Positions 1-8,617 of a stretch of 64,000 nt of DNA are shown here, one piece after another. The notes beneath the pieces are model-generated. The model was given only the letters and a program-made list of their open reading frames with translations, did no database searches and was not told where the DNA came from. This stretch comes from Thalassospira lucentensis MCCC 1A00383 = DSM 14000. Lineage in GTDB: Bacteria > Pseudomonadota > Alphaproteobacteria > Rhodospirillales > Thalassospiraceae. Position numbers and translations under genes: made by a program. The stretch covers positions 186,001-250,000 of the forward strand of contig NZ_ATWN01000002.1 in the NCBI RefSeq assembly GCF_000421265.1, in the 5' to 3' direction. Position 1 is the stretch's first letter. Each line of letters opens with the position of its first letter.

Positions 1-269
1 GCGGGAAACCCGATGCAAAATCGGGTGCAAAACAGATCGCTGCGTTGATCAAGGATGCCGCCGGACGGATTGTCATATTGCCGGGAGCTGGTGTCAGTGC
101 GTCAAATGCCACCGAAATCCTTGAAGTTACAGGTGCGACGGAGCTACACGCATCCTGTAAGACGGTGACAACGGATATGCTAGATGATGGCCGAACGTGT
201 GTGGATGTTATACGGGTTTCCACGTTGCGCAACGTCATGAATGGTCGCGCCGACGGTCCTCTGCGTTAG
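1..269 (+). CDS. cutC: Copper homeostasis protein CutC, C-terminal part
   Basis: The frame is open from the left window edge (first full codon at base 3) to a stop at 267-269, giving about 88 C-terminal residues. The end reads GKPDAKSGAKQIAAL, then RIVILPGAGVSASNATEI and ELHASCK, which matches the last beta-alpha units of the CutC TIM barrel (a glycine-rich loop after a hydrophobic strand, then a strand ending H-x-S). CutC proteins are cytoplasmic and historically linked to copper tolerance, although the biochemical role is unsettled. The start and most of the barrel lie outside the window. The tail after HASCK is about 35 residues and shows no recognisable domain. The family call is fairly sure from the conserved loops; function is only by family. 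Confidence 0.75.
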   Translation, partial: GKPDAKSGAKQIAALIKDAAGRIVILPGAGVSASNATEILEVTGATELHASCKTVTTDMLDDGRTCVDVIRVSTLRNVMNGRADGPLR

Positions 270-452
270 CCGCGCACCAAGTTTGTCATGGCGTCGATAT
301 AAAGCTATTCGCATTGAAATGTATTGGTTTATGCTATGGTATAGATCGTGCAAAAATTATGAACAAAACACTGCCGGTACAGCGTATAGGGTTTGCCTTC
401 ATGTAAGGCGCTTTTGGTGGAAACGGCATCTTATTTTGGAGTGGATATAGTC

Positions 453-1499
453 ATGTCAACCGACACACATGCAGCCGGTCAGGTCGCTGCTGAACAAGCA
501 CTTAGTCGGTTGCATCGTATTACGTCGTCTGGTGAGCTTGATTTTGAACAGCGTGTGGATGCGATATTGCGTCTTGGGGCTGAGCATTTCGGATTGCCGA
601 TTGCGATTTTTAGCAAGATCGACGATGAAACATACGAAGTTCAACAGGCCATTCACCCCGAAGATGCCCTTAAACCCGGTATGAGCTTTGAGCTTGAGAA
701 TACCTATTGCAGTCATGTGGTTAAAGCCAATGACGTGCGCGGTTTTCACCATGTTGCCGACAGCGAAGTTCAAACCCATCCCTGTTATAAAAACTTTGCA
801 CTCGAAGCGTATCTTGGCGCGCCGATCATTGCCGACGGGGTGCGTTTTGGCACATTGAACTTTTCAAGCCCGGAGCCAACCCGACCATTTAGCGGTCAGG
901 ACATCGAACTGGTGCGGTTGTTCGCAGCCTGGGTTGGCAATGAAATCGCAAGACGTCGTGATCTTCGCGAACTTGAAGTCGCCCGCACCGAGCTTGAACG
1001 TCTGGCCACGACCGATCCGCTGACCGGACTTTATAACCGTCGTTATATGGAAAATTGCCTGACCAAGGAACTCGAACGGGCTAAGCGATATGGTAAGTCG
1101 CTTATCATCGGATTGTTGGATTTCGATGACTTCAAAGAGCTCAATGATAATTACGGTCATACCACTGGTGATGCGGCACTCCGACTGTTTGCCAAGGTAT
1201 CCTCGGACATGATGCGCGAAACCGACGTTATTGCGCGTTGGGGCGATGAAGAATTCCTGATCCTGATGCCCGAAACCGGTGCCGCCGGGGCGCTTAAATA
1301 CCTTCAGCGTCTGAGTGACCGGGTGCGTGAAAGTGATTTTCAGGCAGAAGATGCCCGTGTTGAGCTGACGATGAGCATTGGGTTGGGGATTGCCGAGGCT
1401 GACGATACGTTGGACAGTCTTGTTTCACGCGCCGATATTGCGATGTATGAGGCAAAACAGGCCGGACGTAACGTATCCAAGTTGCAAAATGATCGTTAG
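453..1499 (+). CDS. GAF-GGDEF protein, probable diguanylate cyclase
   Basis: The protein has about 348 residues and no membrane segment. A GAF domain spans roughly residues 20-165 and a GGDEF domain roughly 180-345. The GGDEF region keeps the early motif TDPLTGLYNRRY, the metal-binding LLDFDDFKELND, and an RETD inhibitory site five residues before the active loop. The active loop itself is GDEEF, so the second Gly is replaced by Asp. Diguanylate cyclases make c-di-GMP from two GTP, and the GAF domain would sense a small ligand. I chose ATG 453 because GGAG lies at 438-441; an in-frame ATG at 393 has no ribosome site. The gene stands alone between cutC and a convergent hybrid kinase. Whether the altered loop still has activity cannot be told from sequence. 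Confidence 0.85.
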   Translation: MSTDTHAAGQVAAEQALSRLHRITSSGELDFEQRVDAILRLGAEHFGLPIAIFSKIDDETYEVQQAIHPEDALKPGMSFELENTYCSHVVKANDVRGFHHVADSEVQTHPCYKNFALEAYLGAPIIADGVRFGTLNFSSPEPTRPFSGQDIELVRLFAAWVGNEIARRRDLRELEVARTELERLATTDPLTGLYNRRYMENCLTKELERAKRYGKSLIIGLLDFDDFKELNDNYGHTTGDAALRLFAKVSSDMMRETDVIARWGDEEFLILMPETGAAGALKYLQRLSDRVRESDFQAEDARVELTMSIGLGIAEADDTLDSLVSRADIAMYEAKQAGRNVSKLQNDR

Positions 1500-1508
1500 G
1501 GATTGCCG

Positions 1509-3422
1509 TTAACCGGCATCCTTGATTGTTTTTACCAGAGTTTCCTGTGTGATTGGTTTGGCAAGGTAGCCATCAAATCCTGCTGAGATATAGCGTTCGC
1601 GTGCCTGTTCAAGTGCATCGGCGGTGACAACAATAATCCGCGCATTTTGGGATGGGCCAGCCGACAGACGGATGGCATTCATCGCCTCTGTACCGTCCAT
1701 CACAGGCATCTGTGCATCCATCAGGATCAGTTGAAAGGCGTTGTTGATCGCCATATCAACCGCCTCCTTGCCATTGGCGGCATAACTGACCTGATACTGG
1801 CTGGCGTCAAGAAAAGCGCCCAGCACAATGCGGTTGAGTTCCTTGTCATCGACAACAAGAACCTTGATCAGGTCGTCTGACGAAGGTTCTGGCTTGGATT
1901 GTGAATGCACAGCTTTATCCAACCCCGGACCAAACTCGTTAAGGTCAGGATCGGATTTAAGAGGGGTTTCCACAGGGGAGAAAGGTAAATCCACCCAAAA
2001 GGTTGCCCCTTTGCCCGGTGATGATGTGGCATCGATTTCGCCACCCATGGCGTTTGTCAGGCGTTTGGCAATTGCAAGCCCCAATCCTGTGCCGCCAAAT
2101 TGCCGTGTCGTGCTTTGATCGGCCTGGCTGAATGCTTCAAACAGGTATTGCTTCTTTTCGGGGGCGAAGCCAATGCCGGTGTCAGCAACTTCAAACCTTA
2201 AGACAACACGTTCGGCCCAGTTTTCGGATAAACGGTCACTGCGTTGCAGGGTGACGGTAACGGATCCTTCCTGAGTGAATTTAAGGGCGTTGCCGATAAA
2301 GTTTGTCAGGATCTGTCGCAACCTTGTCGGGTCGCCCTGAATAAGCTGCGGGGTGTCGTCGGCAATTACGGTTTTTAACGACAATTTATTTTCCGCTGCT
2401 GTGCTGCCAAAGCTGCCAACTGTGTCGCAGACAACGTCACGCGGGGAAAATGTGATGGTTTCAACGCCAAGGTGCCCCGCTTCGATTTTGCTGAAATCAA
2501 GAACATCATTCAGGATAGCCATCAGCGATTTTGCCGACTCATTCACCAGCACGGCATACCGTTGCAAGTTGCCCGACATTTTACCTTTTGCCAGAAGGTC
2601 CGAAAGGCCAAGGATGCTGTTCATCGGGGTTCGGATTTCGTGGCTTACCGTTGCCAGAAATTCCGATTTCGCCTGACTGGCGGCGTTCGCACGATTCCGT
2701 TCGTCAGCAAATTGATGCAGACTTGTGCGGATGACGGCGATCATTGGCCAGACGATTGCGAACATCACAACAAGGATGCTGGCAACCAACAAGAATCCCA
2801 TAAAAAGTGAAACCTGCTGGCTGATCTTTAAGTGGCGTTCCGCATCCCGTTGATAAATTTGAACGGCTTTGTCGAGTTTGCTTAAAAGCGGCTTGAAGGC
2901 GGTTTTGCGGATTGCTTCGATGTCGTCTGAAATCCCCGGCTGATTTTCCGTATGCGTGAGGACCCGGGTAGCAGCATCCAGAAAATCCCGAATTTCCATA
3001 TCCAGAGATGGATTTCCATCAAAGTAATGCTGTCGAATTTCACCATATGGGGCGGCAAGACCAAGTTCTTCGCTGCCATGGGTGAGAGCCAGATGGGAGC
3101 GCCCCATCAGATCAATGGCGTCTGCCAAGGCCGATCGGATTTCGCTTTCTTCTGTTGCCGGGACCGAATCGTAGCGTGCCAGTGATTGGGTGAACCCGCT
3201 AATGCGCTGACTAAGCATCCGCTGGCGGCCGCTCATGTTGATTTGAAGGGCTGCCTCATTGCGGGTGTTTTGCGTGTAATATTCAACAAAGCCATCGCCA
3301 ATGATCACAGCAAGCATCAAAACCGTGGCAACGATGATACGGTGACGAAAAGGGACAATTACGTCTCGCGGGCGCAGCAATGGGGGCCTACCTGCTTGCG
3401 TATCTTGTTCCCCGTTTGTCAT
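1509..3422 (-). CDS. Hybrid histidine kinase with PilJ-type sensor and receiver domain
   Basis: The protein has about 637 residues. A first membrane helix lies near residues 25-45, followed by a periplasmic segment containing INMSGRQRMLSQRISG, the hallmark of PilJ/NarX-type sensor domains. A second helix is near 200-225. The kinase core follows: HisKA with VSHEIRTPMNSILGLS (phospho-His), then HATPase with NFIGNALKF, DTGIGFAP and GGTGLGLAI boxes. A C-terminal receiver has VLVVDDKELN, acceptor Asp in LILMDAQMPVMDG and the Lys of GYLAKPI. No separate output regulator is adjacent, so phosphate probably passes to an unlinked Hpt or regulator. The start at 3422 is preferred over one at 3455 because AGGAA sits just upstream. 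The ligand is unknown; PilJ-type domains in NarX sense nitrate, but that should not be assumed here. Confidence 0.9.
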   Translation of the reverse strand: MTNGEQDTQAGRPPLLRPRDVIVPFRHRIIVATVLMLAVIIGDGFVEYYTQNTRNEAALQINMSGRQRMLSQRISGFTQSLARYDSVPATEESEIRSALADAIDLMGRSHLALTHGSEELGLAAPYGEIRQHYFDGNPSLDMEIRDFLDAATRVLTHTENQPGISDDIEAIRKTAFKPLLSKLDKAVQIYQRDAERHLKISQQVSLFMGFLLVASILVVMFAIVWPMIAVIRTSLHQFADERNRANAASQAKSEFLATVSHEIRTPMNSILGLSDLLAKGKMSGNLQRYAVLVNESAKSLMAILNDVLDFSKIEAGHLGVETITFSPRDVVCDTVGSFGSTAAENKLSLKTVIADDTPQLIQGDPTRLRQILTNFIGNALKFTQEGSVTVTLQRSDRLSENWAERVVLRFEVADTGIGFAPEKKQYLFEAFSQADQSTTRQFGGTGLGLAIAKRLTNAMGGEIDATSSPGKGATFWVDLPFSPVETPLKSDPDLNEFGPGLDKAVHSQSKPEPSSDDLIKVLVVDDKELNRIVLGAFLDASQYQVSYAANGKEAVDMAINNAFQLILMDAQMPVMDGTEAMNAIRLSAGPSQNARIIVVTADALEQARERYISAGFDGYLAKPITQETLVKTIKDAG

Positions 3423-3591
3423 TCGGTTTTCCTGGAAAATATCGATTTCGCGCAAAGGCTTAAGGCTCGCGCGGGTTGCATGAGGTGACAGATCAAGTAG
3501 GTAGGATGTTAAACGCTACAGTGTTGATATGGGGCCTGTCACGCGCATTTCGATAGTTTGTGCGCAGGTGCTCGGCCAACAGACAAAAAGA

Positions 3592-3623
3592 AAACCGCTT
3601 TGAGGTTTTCCTCAAAGCGGTTT
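3592..3623 (-). terminator. Rho-independent terminator of tRNA-Gln
   Basis: A 14-bp perfect stem (3592-3605 with 3610-3623) and a 4-base loop lie directly downstream of the tRNA on the minus strand. Read on that strand the stem is followed by a T-rich run (TTTTCTTTTT). Confidence 0.85.
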
Positions 3624-3627
3624 GTCT

Positions 3628-3702
3628 TGGCTGGGGCGGTAGGATTCGAACCTACGGTACACGATACCAAAAACCGATGCCTTACCACTTGGCCACGCCC
3701 CA
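3628..3702 (-). tRNA. tRNA-Gln (anticodon TTG)
   Basis: Read on the minus strand the 75 bases fold as a full cloverleaf: acceptor TGGGGCG pairing with CGCCCCA, D arm with AGTGGTAA, anticodon loop TTTTGGT with TTG at positions 34-36, T arm GTAGG-TTCGAAT-CCTAC, and an encoded GCCA end. The anticodon stem has one mismatch at its outer pair and one G-U pair. The TTG anticodon and the weak T-A-rich start match bacterial tRNA-Gln. It is followed by a strong terminator and lies downstream of ispE on the same strand. Confidence 0.97.
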
Positions 3703-3721
3703 TCAGCGTGTGTGGCGCGGA

Positions 3722-3749
3722 AAATAGCGTTCCCGTCGCCAGAGCGCAA
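3722..3749 (-). promoter_or_regulatory. Possible sigma-70 promoter for tRNA-Gln
   Basis: On the minus strand TTGCGC (3744-3749) and CTATTT (3722-3727) are spaced by 16 bases, and the -10 element ends about 20 bases before the tRNA. The match to consensus is partial. Confidence 0.35.
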
Positions 3750-3780
3750 CCCTCTATTTGAAGGTTTTTTTATCTATATC

Positions 3781-4710
3781 TCAGTCTGGAAAGGATGCGC
3801 CGATATTTGACAAAATCTGGGACTGTTCACAACGGATTTCGGTGGGAACAATCCACCAGTTTTCGTGCTGCGACGCGATGGCGTTTGCCGCCTTTTCTGC
3901 CTGTGTAGCGGTGTCATAAATGGCAAAGCAGGTTGCCCCCGATCCTGACATGCGCGCCAGTAAACAGCCTTCTTCGCGGGCCATGGCATTTAAGACATCA
4001 CAGATGTCAGGCAGGATTGATGTCGCGGCAAGTGTGAGGTCATTTCCGCATTCCTGAAGGTCCGCCGCAAGAGCGGCACCACTTTCATAACGCGTGTGAA
4101 TGTTCCACAGGCCTTCGTCACTAAATCCGTCTTCTTCGCGTGCTTTGAAAATAGCCGGTGTTGAAACGGGCTTTCCCGGATTGATAAGGACAATCGGCAA
4201 GGGGGGTAAATCAGGAAGTTCGGTCAGTTTTTCGCCAATCCCCGACATCAAGGTCGCTTTGCCATGAAGACAAACTGGTACATCCGCACCAAGCGATAAG
4301 GCAATTGCAGAAAGCCTGTCGCCATCCAGATCAAGGTTCCACATATCATACAGAAGGTGTATGGCTGCTGCCGCATCGGCAGAGCCCCCCCCGATGCCAG
4401 ATGCAACGGGCAGGCGTTTATCAAGGATCAAGTCCGCACCAAGTTCGGTATTGGCTTCTTCCTGTAAAAGACGTGCAGCCCTAACGACAAGGTTGTCATT
4501 GGTGTGGTCGTTTGAAAGGGCGTCTGCCATCGGGCCTGTGACGGCAAGGGTAATCTTGCCGTCATTACGAAGCTCACCGCTTACAACGTCCCCGGCGGCT
4601 GTAAAGCAGACGAGGCTTTCCAGCAGGTGATAGCCGTCGTTTCTTTTGCCGGTGACATGCAGGAACAGATTGATCTTGGCTGGAGCCTGCTGGCTATAGG
4701 TCGCGGACAT
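3781..4710 (-). CDS. ispE: 4-diphosphocytidyl-2-C-methyl-D-erythritol kinase
   Basis: The protein has 309 residues, about the usual IspE length. It phosphorylates the 2-hydroxyl of CDP-methylerythritol in the MEP pathway of isoprenoid synthesis, in the cytoplasm. The GHMP-kinase landmarks are present: N-terminal PAKINLFLHVTGKRNDGYH with the active-site Lys, the ATP loop PVASGIGGGSADAAAA near residue 105, and the C-terminal glycine loop ARMSGSGATCFAIY. It begins 21 bases after the stop of the TPR lipoprotein gene on the same strand, so the two are probably cotranscribed. The tRNA-Gln lies downstream. The call is secure. Confidence 0.97.
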   Translation of the reverse strand: MSATYSQQAPAKINLFLHVTGKRNDGYHLLESLVCFTAAGDVVSGELRNDGKITLAVTGPMADALSNDHTNDNLVVRAARLLQEEANTELGADLILDKRLPVASGIGGGSADAAAAIHLLYDMWNLDLDGDRLSAIALSLGADVPVCLHGKATLMSGIGEKLTELPDLPPLPIVLINPGKPVSTPAIFKAREEDGFSDEGLWNIHTRYESGAALAADLQECGNDLTLAATSILPDICDVLNAMAREEGCLLARMSGSGATCFAIYDTATQAEKAANAIASQHENWWIVPTEIRCEQSQILSNIGASFPD

Positions 4711-4731
4711 CGGGTGTTTCTTCCCAAACGG

Positions 4732-6462
4732 TCAGTTTACGACAATCGGGTCTGTGCTTGGCACCTGGCCGTTGAGCTTGGCTTCTACTGTGGTGCGCAG
4801 TTCTTCTGTCGGGTTGAACGACAGCGCACGATGCCATTGGAAGCGGGCTTCGTGATAGCGTCCTGCCTGCCAGTAGGCGTCGCCAAGGTGATCATTGATG
4901 GTTGGGTCATCGGGTTTAAGTTCGACTGCTTTTTCGAGTTGCGTCACCGCATCATCAAAGCGGCCAAGTTTATAGTAAACCCAGCCGAGGCTATCGACGA
5001 TGTAGCCGTCATCAGGCTGCAATTCGACCGCGCGTTTGAGCATGTCTTCGGCCTGATCGAAATTCATGCCCATATCAACCCAGCTATAGCCGAGATAATT
5101 CAAAACGTATGGCTGTTCGGGTTCAAGTTCGAGGGCTAGCAGGAAATCATACTCCGCCTTTTTCCAGAAGCCTGCACGTTCATGTGCGATGCCGCGACGA
5201 TACAACAGGCGCCAGCCGACCTGACTGTCACCACCAAGTCGCGCAATCGCCTTGTCATAGGCGCTAGCCGCACCGGCAAAGTCCTGTTGAATGCGCAGGA
5301 TATCGCCAAGCTGAATAAGGGCGTCCGGGCGGCTATCGCGTTCGTTGACCATGTTTTTAAGCAGATCGACAGCCTTATCGGCCTGACCAATCTGTTCGAG
5401 GCTGGACGCGATACGCAGCTTTGCGTTCCAGCTATGCGGGGATGTATCGGGGATTGAGCTGTAGACCGAAACGGCGGCGTCAAAGCGTCCCTGAATTTCC
5501 ATGACCTCACCGACGAGCAAACGGGTTATGTCATCCCCCGGTCGCAACGACAGGGAATAGCGTGCCAGCAAAAGCGATGGATCAACGGCATTTTCCTGAC
5601 TGAGCAGGGTTGCAATATCCAAGTAAGCTTCTGCCAGACCCGATGCCGGTGTCAGAACGGTTGCAAGCGGTGGGTCACCGCGTTCAAGACGTTTGAGGTG
5701 ATAGGGCATCGCCAGTGATTGTGGATGACGGTCCATATAGCTTGCATACAGAAGGGCGGCTTTTTGTGTCTGGCCCTTGCGTTCATAAACAGCACCAAGT
5801 GCCTCGGCTGCGCGCAAAGGGGCGTCGGCCGGATCACCGTATGCACTGGCAAGCGCGCGTTCGGCACCGTCGAGATCATCGAAATATGCCAAGATCAGGC
5901 CGCGGTGGTATTCCGAAAGCGGGTTAAGCGCGCCATTGCCTTCTATTTCATTTAGCGCTGCAAGTGCGGGCTCCTTGGCATCAAGTCCGGTATATAGCCA
6001 TGCTTTGGCAAGCGGGGATATCAAGGCGTTGATGCCACGTTGCGGCAAGCCCGATACAACATCCAGTGCTGCCTGAAAGTCATTATTTTGAATGTCGGCA
6101 TCCATGACTGCCATGACGGCAAACAGGTCTTCCGGATTTTCGGCGTAAAGCTGACGTGCGATGTCTTCGGCATCGGCAATGCGACCATCTGAAATCAGCG
6201 CAAGGAACGCACGACGACGCAGTTCCTTGTTGTCGGTGTTAAGCTCATGCGCGCGCAAAAGATATTTTGCGGCGTAATCGGTGCTGTTTTCAATCTGTGC
6301 GGCTTTCCCGGCAAGGAAGTTACCCGAGAAACCATCGCTTTGCGGATATTCGAATTCTACCTGCCCGCTATCCTTTGGCATGGTGCCACAGGCCGACAGT
6401 GCAAGGGCCGTCATCGGAATGATGATGTGTAACAATTGACGTTTCAAAGGCTTATCCTGCAT
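4732..6462 (-). CDS. TPR-repeat lipoprotein
   Basis: The protein has about 576 residues. It starts with a lipoprotein signal: a charged KPLKRQ stretch, a hydrophobic run and the lipobox LSAC with Cys near residue 25. The rest is a series of tetratricopeptide repeats. The C-terminal half is the clearest, with repeats such as PYVLNYLGYSWVDMG and GYIVDSLGWVYYKLGRFDDA, where the A/G-x3-Y/G pattern recurs every 34 residues. It is probably anchored in a membrane facing the periplasm and acts as a protein-protein scaffold. I chose ATG 6462, which gives a proper signal peptide, over a TTG at 6498. It precedes ispE by 21 bases, an arrangement I recall from other alphaproteobacteria. The partner is unknown. 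Confidence 0.88.
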   Translation of the reverse strand: MQDKPLKRQLLHIIIPMTALALSACGTMPKDSGQVEFEYPQSDGFSGNFLAGKAAQIENSTDYAAKYLLRAHELNTDNKELRRRAFLALISDGRIADAEDIARQLYAENPEDLFAVMAVMDADIQNNDFQAALDVVSGLPQRGINALISPLAKAWLYTGLDAKEPALAALNEIEGNGALNPLSEYHRGLILAYFDDLDGAERALASAYGDPADAPLRAAEALGAVYERKGQTQKAALLYASYMDRHPQSLAMPYHLKRLERGDPPLATVLTPASGLAEAYLDIATLLSQENAVDPSLLLARYSLSLRPGDDITRLLVGEVMEIQGRFDAAVSVYSSIPDTSPHSWNAKLRIASSLEQIGQADKAVDLLKNMVNERDSRPDALIQLGDILRIQQDFAGAASAYDKAIARLGGDSQVGWRLLYRRGIAHERAGFWKKAEYDFLLALELEPEQPYVLNYLGYSWVDMGMNFDQAEDMLKRAVELQPDDGYIVDSLGWVYYKLGRFDDAVTQLEKAVELKPDDPTINDHLGDAYWQAGRYHEARFQWHRALSFNPTEELRTTVEAKLNGQVPSTDPIVVN

Positions 6463-6620
6463 CCGCAATTCGGGTTTGGCATCGCTACATTCTAACAAGT
6501 GCCATATTGAATCTCAGGGGTAGCCTACTCAGTCGGCAATTATAAGGCAAAGCATTTGCAACAACGTAAAGCTGTCTTTGGCAACGTTCTTAACCGATAG
6601 CCGGTGCCGATATACTGTGA

Positions 6621-7244
6621 CTAGCAGTAAAGCGGGCGTTTTGCAGGGATATCAAGCTGTTTGCTGATGATGTCGCGCGCCTGTTTGGCAAATTGTGATT
6701 TCTGACCAACCGGTGCGACATATTCCAATATCGAGATGGCTTTATCGATCCCGACGTGTTTGGCCAACATCCAGCCGGCCAGATAGCTGGATGATAAACA
6801 GCCGCCACTGGTCACGATATTACCCTGTGCAACAAGCGGGCGGTCTTCTATGACGGCGTCGGTGCGGGCCAGCACAGGACGGGTTTTGGTGTCAGTTGTA
6901 ATGGTGGCGGGCAGAATTCCAAGACGATGCAGAAACAAAACCCCGGAGCATTGCGCGCCGATCAATTGACGTGACGGATCAAGTGAAAGCTTTGCCATTA
7001 GTTCAGGCGTATTGATGTGATCGCGGGTGTGAATGCCGCTGCCAAACAAAACAGCGTCGGCCTCCGCAACAAAAGAAAGTGGCTGCTGAACGCAAACGGT
7101 TACACCGTTCATCGACGTAACGGTTTCGCCCGTGCCGGTGATTTCTGCACAAACACCATCGGCCTTTGCCCGGTTCAAAATCGACAGGGCGACAAAACTG
7201 TCAAGCTCGTTAAAACCATCGAGTGTAACGATTGCAATCTTCAT
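6621..7244 (-). CDS. DJ-1/PfpI-family protein
   Basis: The protein has 207 residues and no signal peptide. It opens with a Rossmann-like strand MKIAIVTLDGFNELD, contains the acidic residue of the family near position 13, and has the nucleophile elbow GAQCSG with Cys99, followed by VTSGGCLSSSYLAGW. These are the landmarks of the DJ-1/PfpI/ThiJ group, which includes glyoxalase III-like enzymes, isonitrile hydratases, chaperones and amidases. It lies 79 bases downstream of the M20 amidohydrolase on the same strand and could end that operon. Its substrate cannot be told. A role in removing a reactive aldehyde made in the neighbouring pathway is speculation. Confidence 0.85.
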   Translation of the reverse strand: MKIAIVTLDGFNELDSFVALSILNRAKADGVCAEITGTGETVTSMNGVTVCVQQPLSFVAEADAVLFGSGIHTRDHINTPELMAKLSLDPSRQLIGAQCSGVLFLHRLGILPATITTDTKTRPVLARTDAVIEDRPLVAQGNIVTSGGCLSSSYLAGWMLAKHVGIDKAISILEYVAPVGQKSQFAKQARDIISKQLDIPAKRPLYC

Positions 7245-7323
7245 GGGGTTCTGACCGCTGCTAAAAAAGGGCAGGTATTGAACGCTCAGATTGTGTCTTG
7301 GGCAAGGGAAATCTTCTTTGGCG

Positions 7324-8514
7324 TCAAGCCGAAAGATATTCTTCGGTCAGTGCAATCCAAAAAGTCACACCATATGGAATAGCATCGTCATTGAAGTTAT
7401 AGGCCGCATTGTGTAGCAGGCAGTTACCATCGGTCGGGCCGTTGCCCAACCAGACGTAGCTGCCCGGCTTTGTGTTGAGCATAAAGGCAAAATCTTCGCT
7501 TGCCATTGATGGCTCGGGATTGGTGTCAATATTTTGTAGACCAATCACCTTGGCTGCGGCGGCCTGCGCGATGCCGGTTTGGGCTTCGCTGTTAATGGTT
7601 GCCGGGTAACGTCGTTGATAGGAGACGCGTGCCTGACAGTCAAACGCGTTTGCGGTCGATTTAGCCATTGTTGCAAGGCGTTCTTCGATCATGTCCTGAA
7701 TTGTCGGATCGAACGTGCGTACCGTCCCGCGAATGGTTGCGGTATCAGGGATCACATTCCATGTATCACCGCCAAAAATCTGGGTCGGGGAAATGACCGC
7801 ACTTTGCAACGGATTGACGTTGCGCGCCACGATGGTTTGCAGGGCAAGCAAAACCTGCCCCGCTGCTGTGATCGGATCGCGCCCCAGATGGGGCATGGCG
7901 GCATGGCAGCCTTTGCCTTCGACGACAATTTCAAACACATCATAGCTTGCCATCATCGGGCCGGGCTTCATCGCCATGGCTCCGACATCGCGTCCCGGCC
8001 AGTTATGCATGCCATAGACCGCATCGCACGGATAACGATCAAACAGGCCTTCATTGACCATCTCGCGGCCGCCGCCTTCGTTCTCTTCGGCGGGTTGGAA
8101 AATGAAGTCAACCGTGCCGGCAAAATTGGGGTTTTCGGCCAGAATTTTTGCCGCACCCAGCAACATGGTCATGTGGCCGTCATGGCCGCAGGCATGCATT
8201 TTACCCGGGTGTTTTGAGGCATAGGGAAGGTTGGTGGTTTCATGGATATTAAGCGCATCCATGTCAGCACGAAGACCAATACGTTTGCCTGAACCTTTCT
8301 TGCCATGAAGTGTTGCAACAACACCGGTTCTGGCGATACCTCTGGTGACACCCAATCCAAAGGATTTCAATTTATCGGCAACAAAGGCGCTGGTCAGATT
8401 TTCTTCAAAGGCCGTCTCAGGGTGGGCATGCAGATGATGTCGCCAAGCAATAAACTCATCGACAAGTTCGGTGGCACGAGGATGAAGGGCAGGCGAGGTA
8501 ACAGTCATCTGCAT
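7324..8514 (-). CDS. M20D-family amidohydrolase (hippurate/IAA-amide hydrolase type)
   Basis: The protein has about 396 residues, normal for M20D metal-dependent aminoacylases. The metal ligands are visible: MHACGHDGHMTMLLGAA, then FQPAEENEGGGREM, MHNWPG and a late His in LLHNAAYNF. The dimerisation domain contains AMPHLGRDPI. Such enzymes hydrolyse an N-acyl or aryl-acyl amino acid amide in the cytoplasm. Start choice is uncertain: ATG 8514 and 8508 are adjacent and neither has a strong ribosome site, while an in-frame ATG at 8571 sits in the loop of a hairpin. The gene follows the two membrane-protein genes, which suggests that they import its substrate. The exact substrate is not predictable. 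Confidence 0.88.
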   Translation of the reverse strand: MQMTVTSPALHPRATELVDEFIAWRHHLHAHPETAFEENLTSAFVADKLKSFGLGVTRGIARTGVVATLHGKKGSGKRIGLRADMDALNIHETTNLPYASKHPGKMHACGHDGHMTMLLGAAKILAENPNFAGTVDFIFQPAEENEGGGREMVNEGLFDRYPCDAVYGMHNWPGRDVGAMAMKPGPMMASYDVFEIVVEGKGCHAAMPHLGRDPITAAGQVLLALQTIVARNVNPLQSAVISPTQIFGGDTWNVIPDTATIRGTVRTFDPTIQDMIEERLATMAKSTANAFDCQARVSYQRRYPATINSEAQTGIAQAAAAKVIGLQNIDTNPEPSMASEDFAFMLNTKPGSYVWLGNGPTDGNCLLHNAAYNFNDDAIPYGVTFWIALTEEYLSA

Positions 8515-8554
8515 ACTCGATCGTTGAAACAGGTACGAAAAATCTAAGGCAATC

Positions 8555-8593
8555 TTCACCGGGGCATCCAAGAGACTGAAACACCCCGGTGAA
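8555..8593 (-). promoter_or_regulatory. Stem-loop in the leader of the M20 amidohydrolase gene
   Basis: A perfect 10-bp stem (8555-8564 with 8584-8593) encloses a 19-base loop between the 164-residue membrane protein gene and the amidohydrolase. No strong T run follows on the minus strand, so it may be an RNA-processing or partial attenuation signal and not a full terminator. Confidence 0.5.
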
Positions 8594-8617
8594 AGGATAG
8601 GTTAGATCAGATCAGCA

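Noticed and set aside
3628..3702. tRNA-Gln as an integration site for a genomic island
   Set aside because: No integrase, no repeated tRNA end and no foreign-looking genes flank it; ispE and the kinase are ordinary backbone genes.
4627..5139. 170-codon plus-strand frame opposite ispE and the TPR gene
   Set aside because: It spans the junction of two solid minus-strand genes and has no domain or ribosome site.
7579..8217. 212-codon plus-strand frame opposite the M20 amidohydrolase
   Set aside because: It is a shadow of a clear gene on the other strand; Cys/His/Arg-rich composition with no domain.
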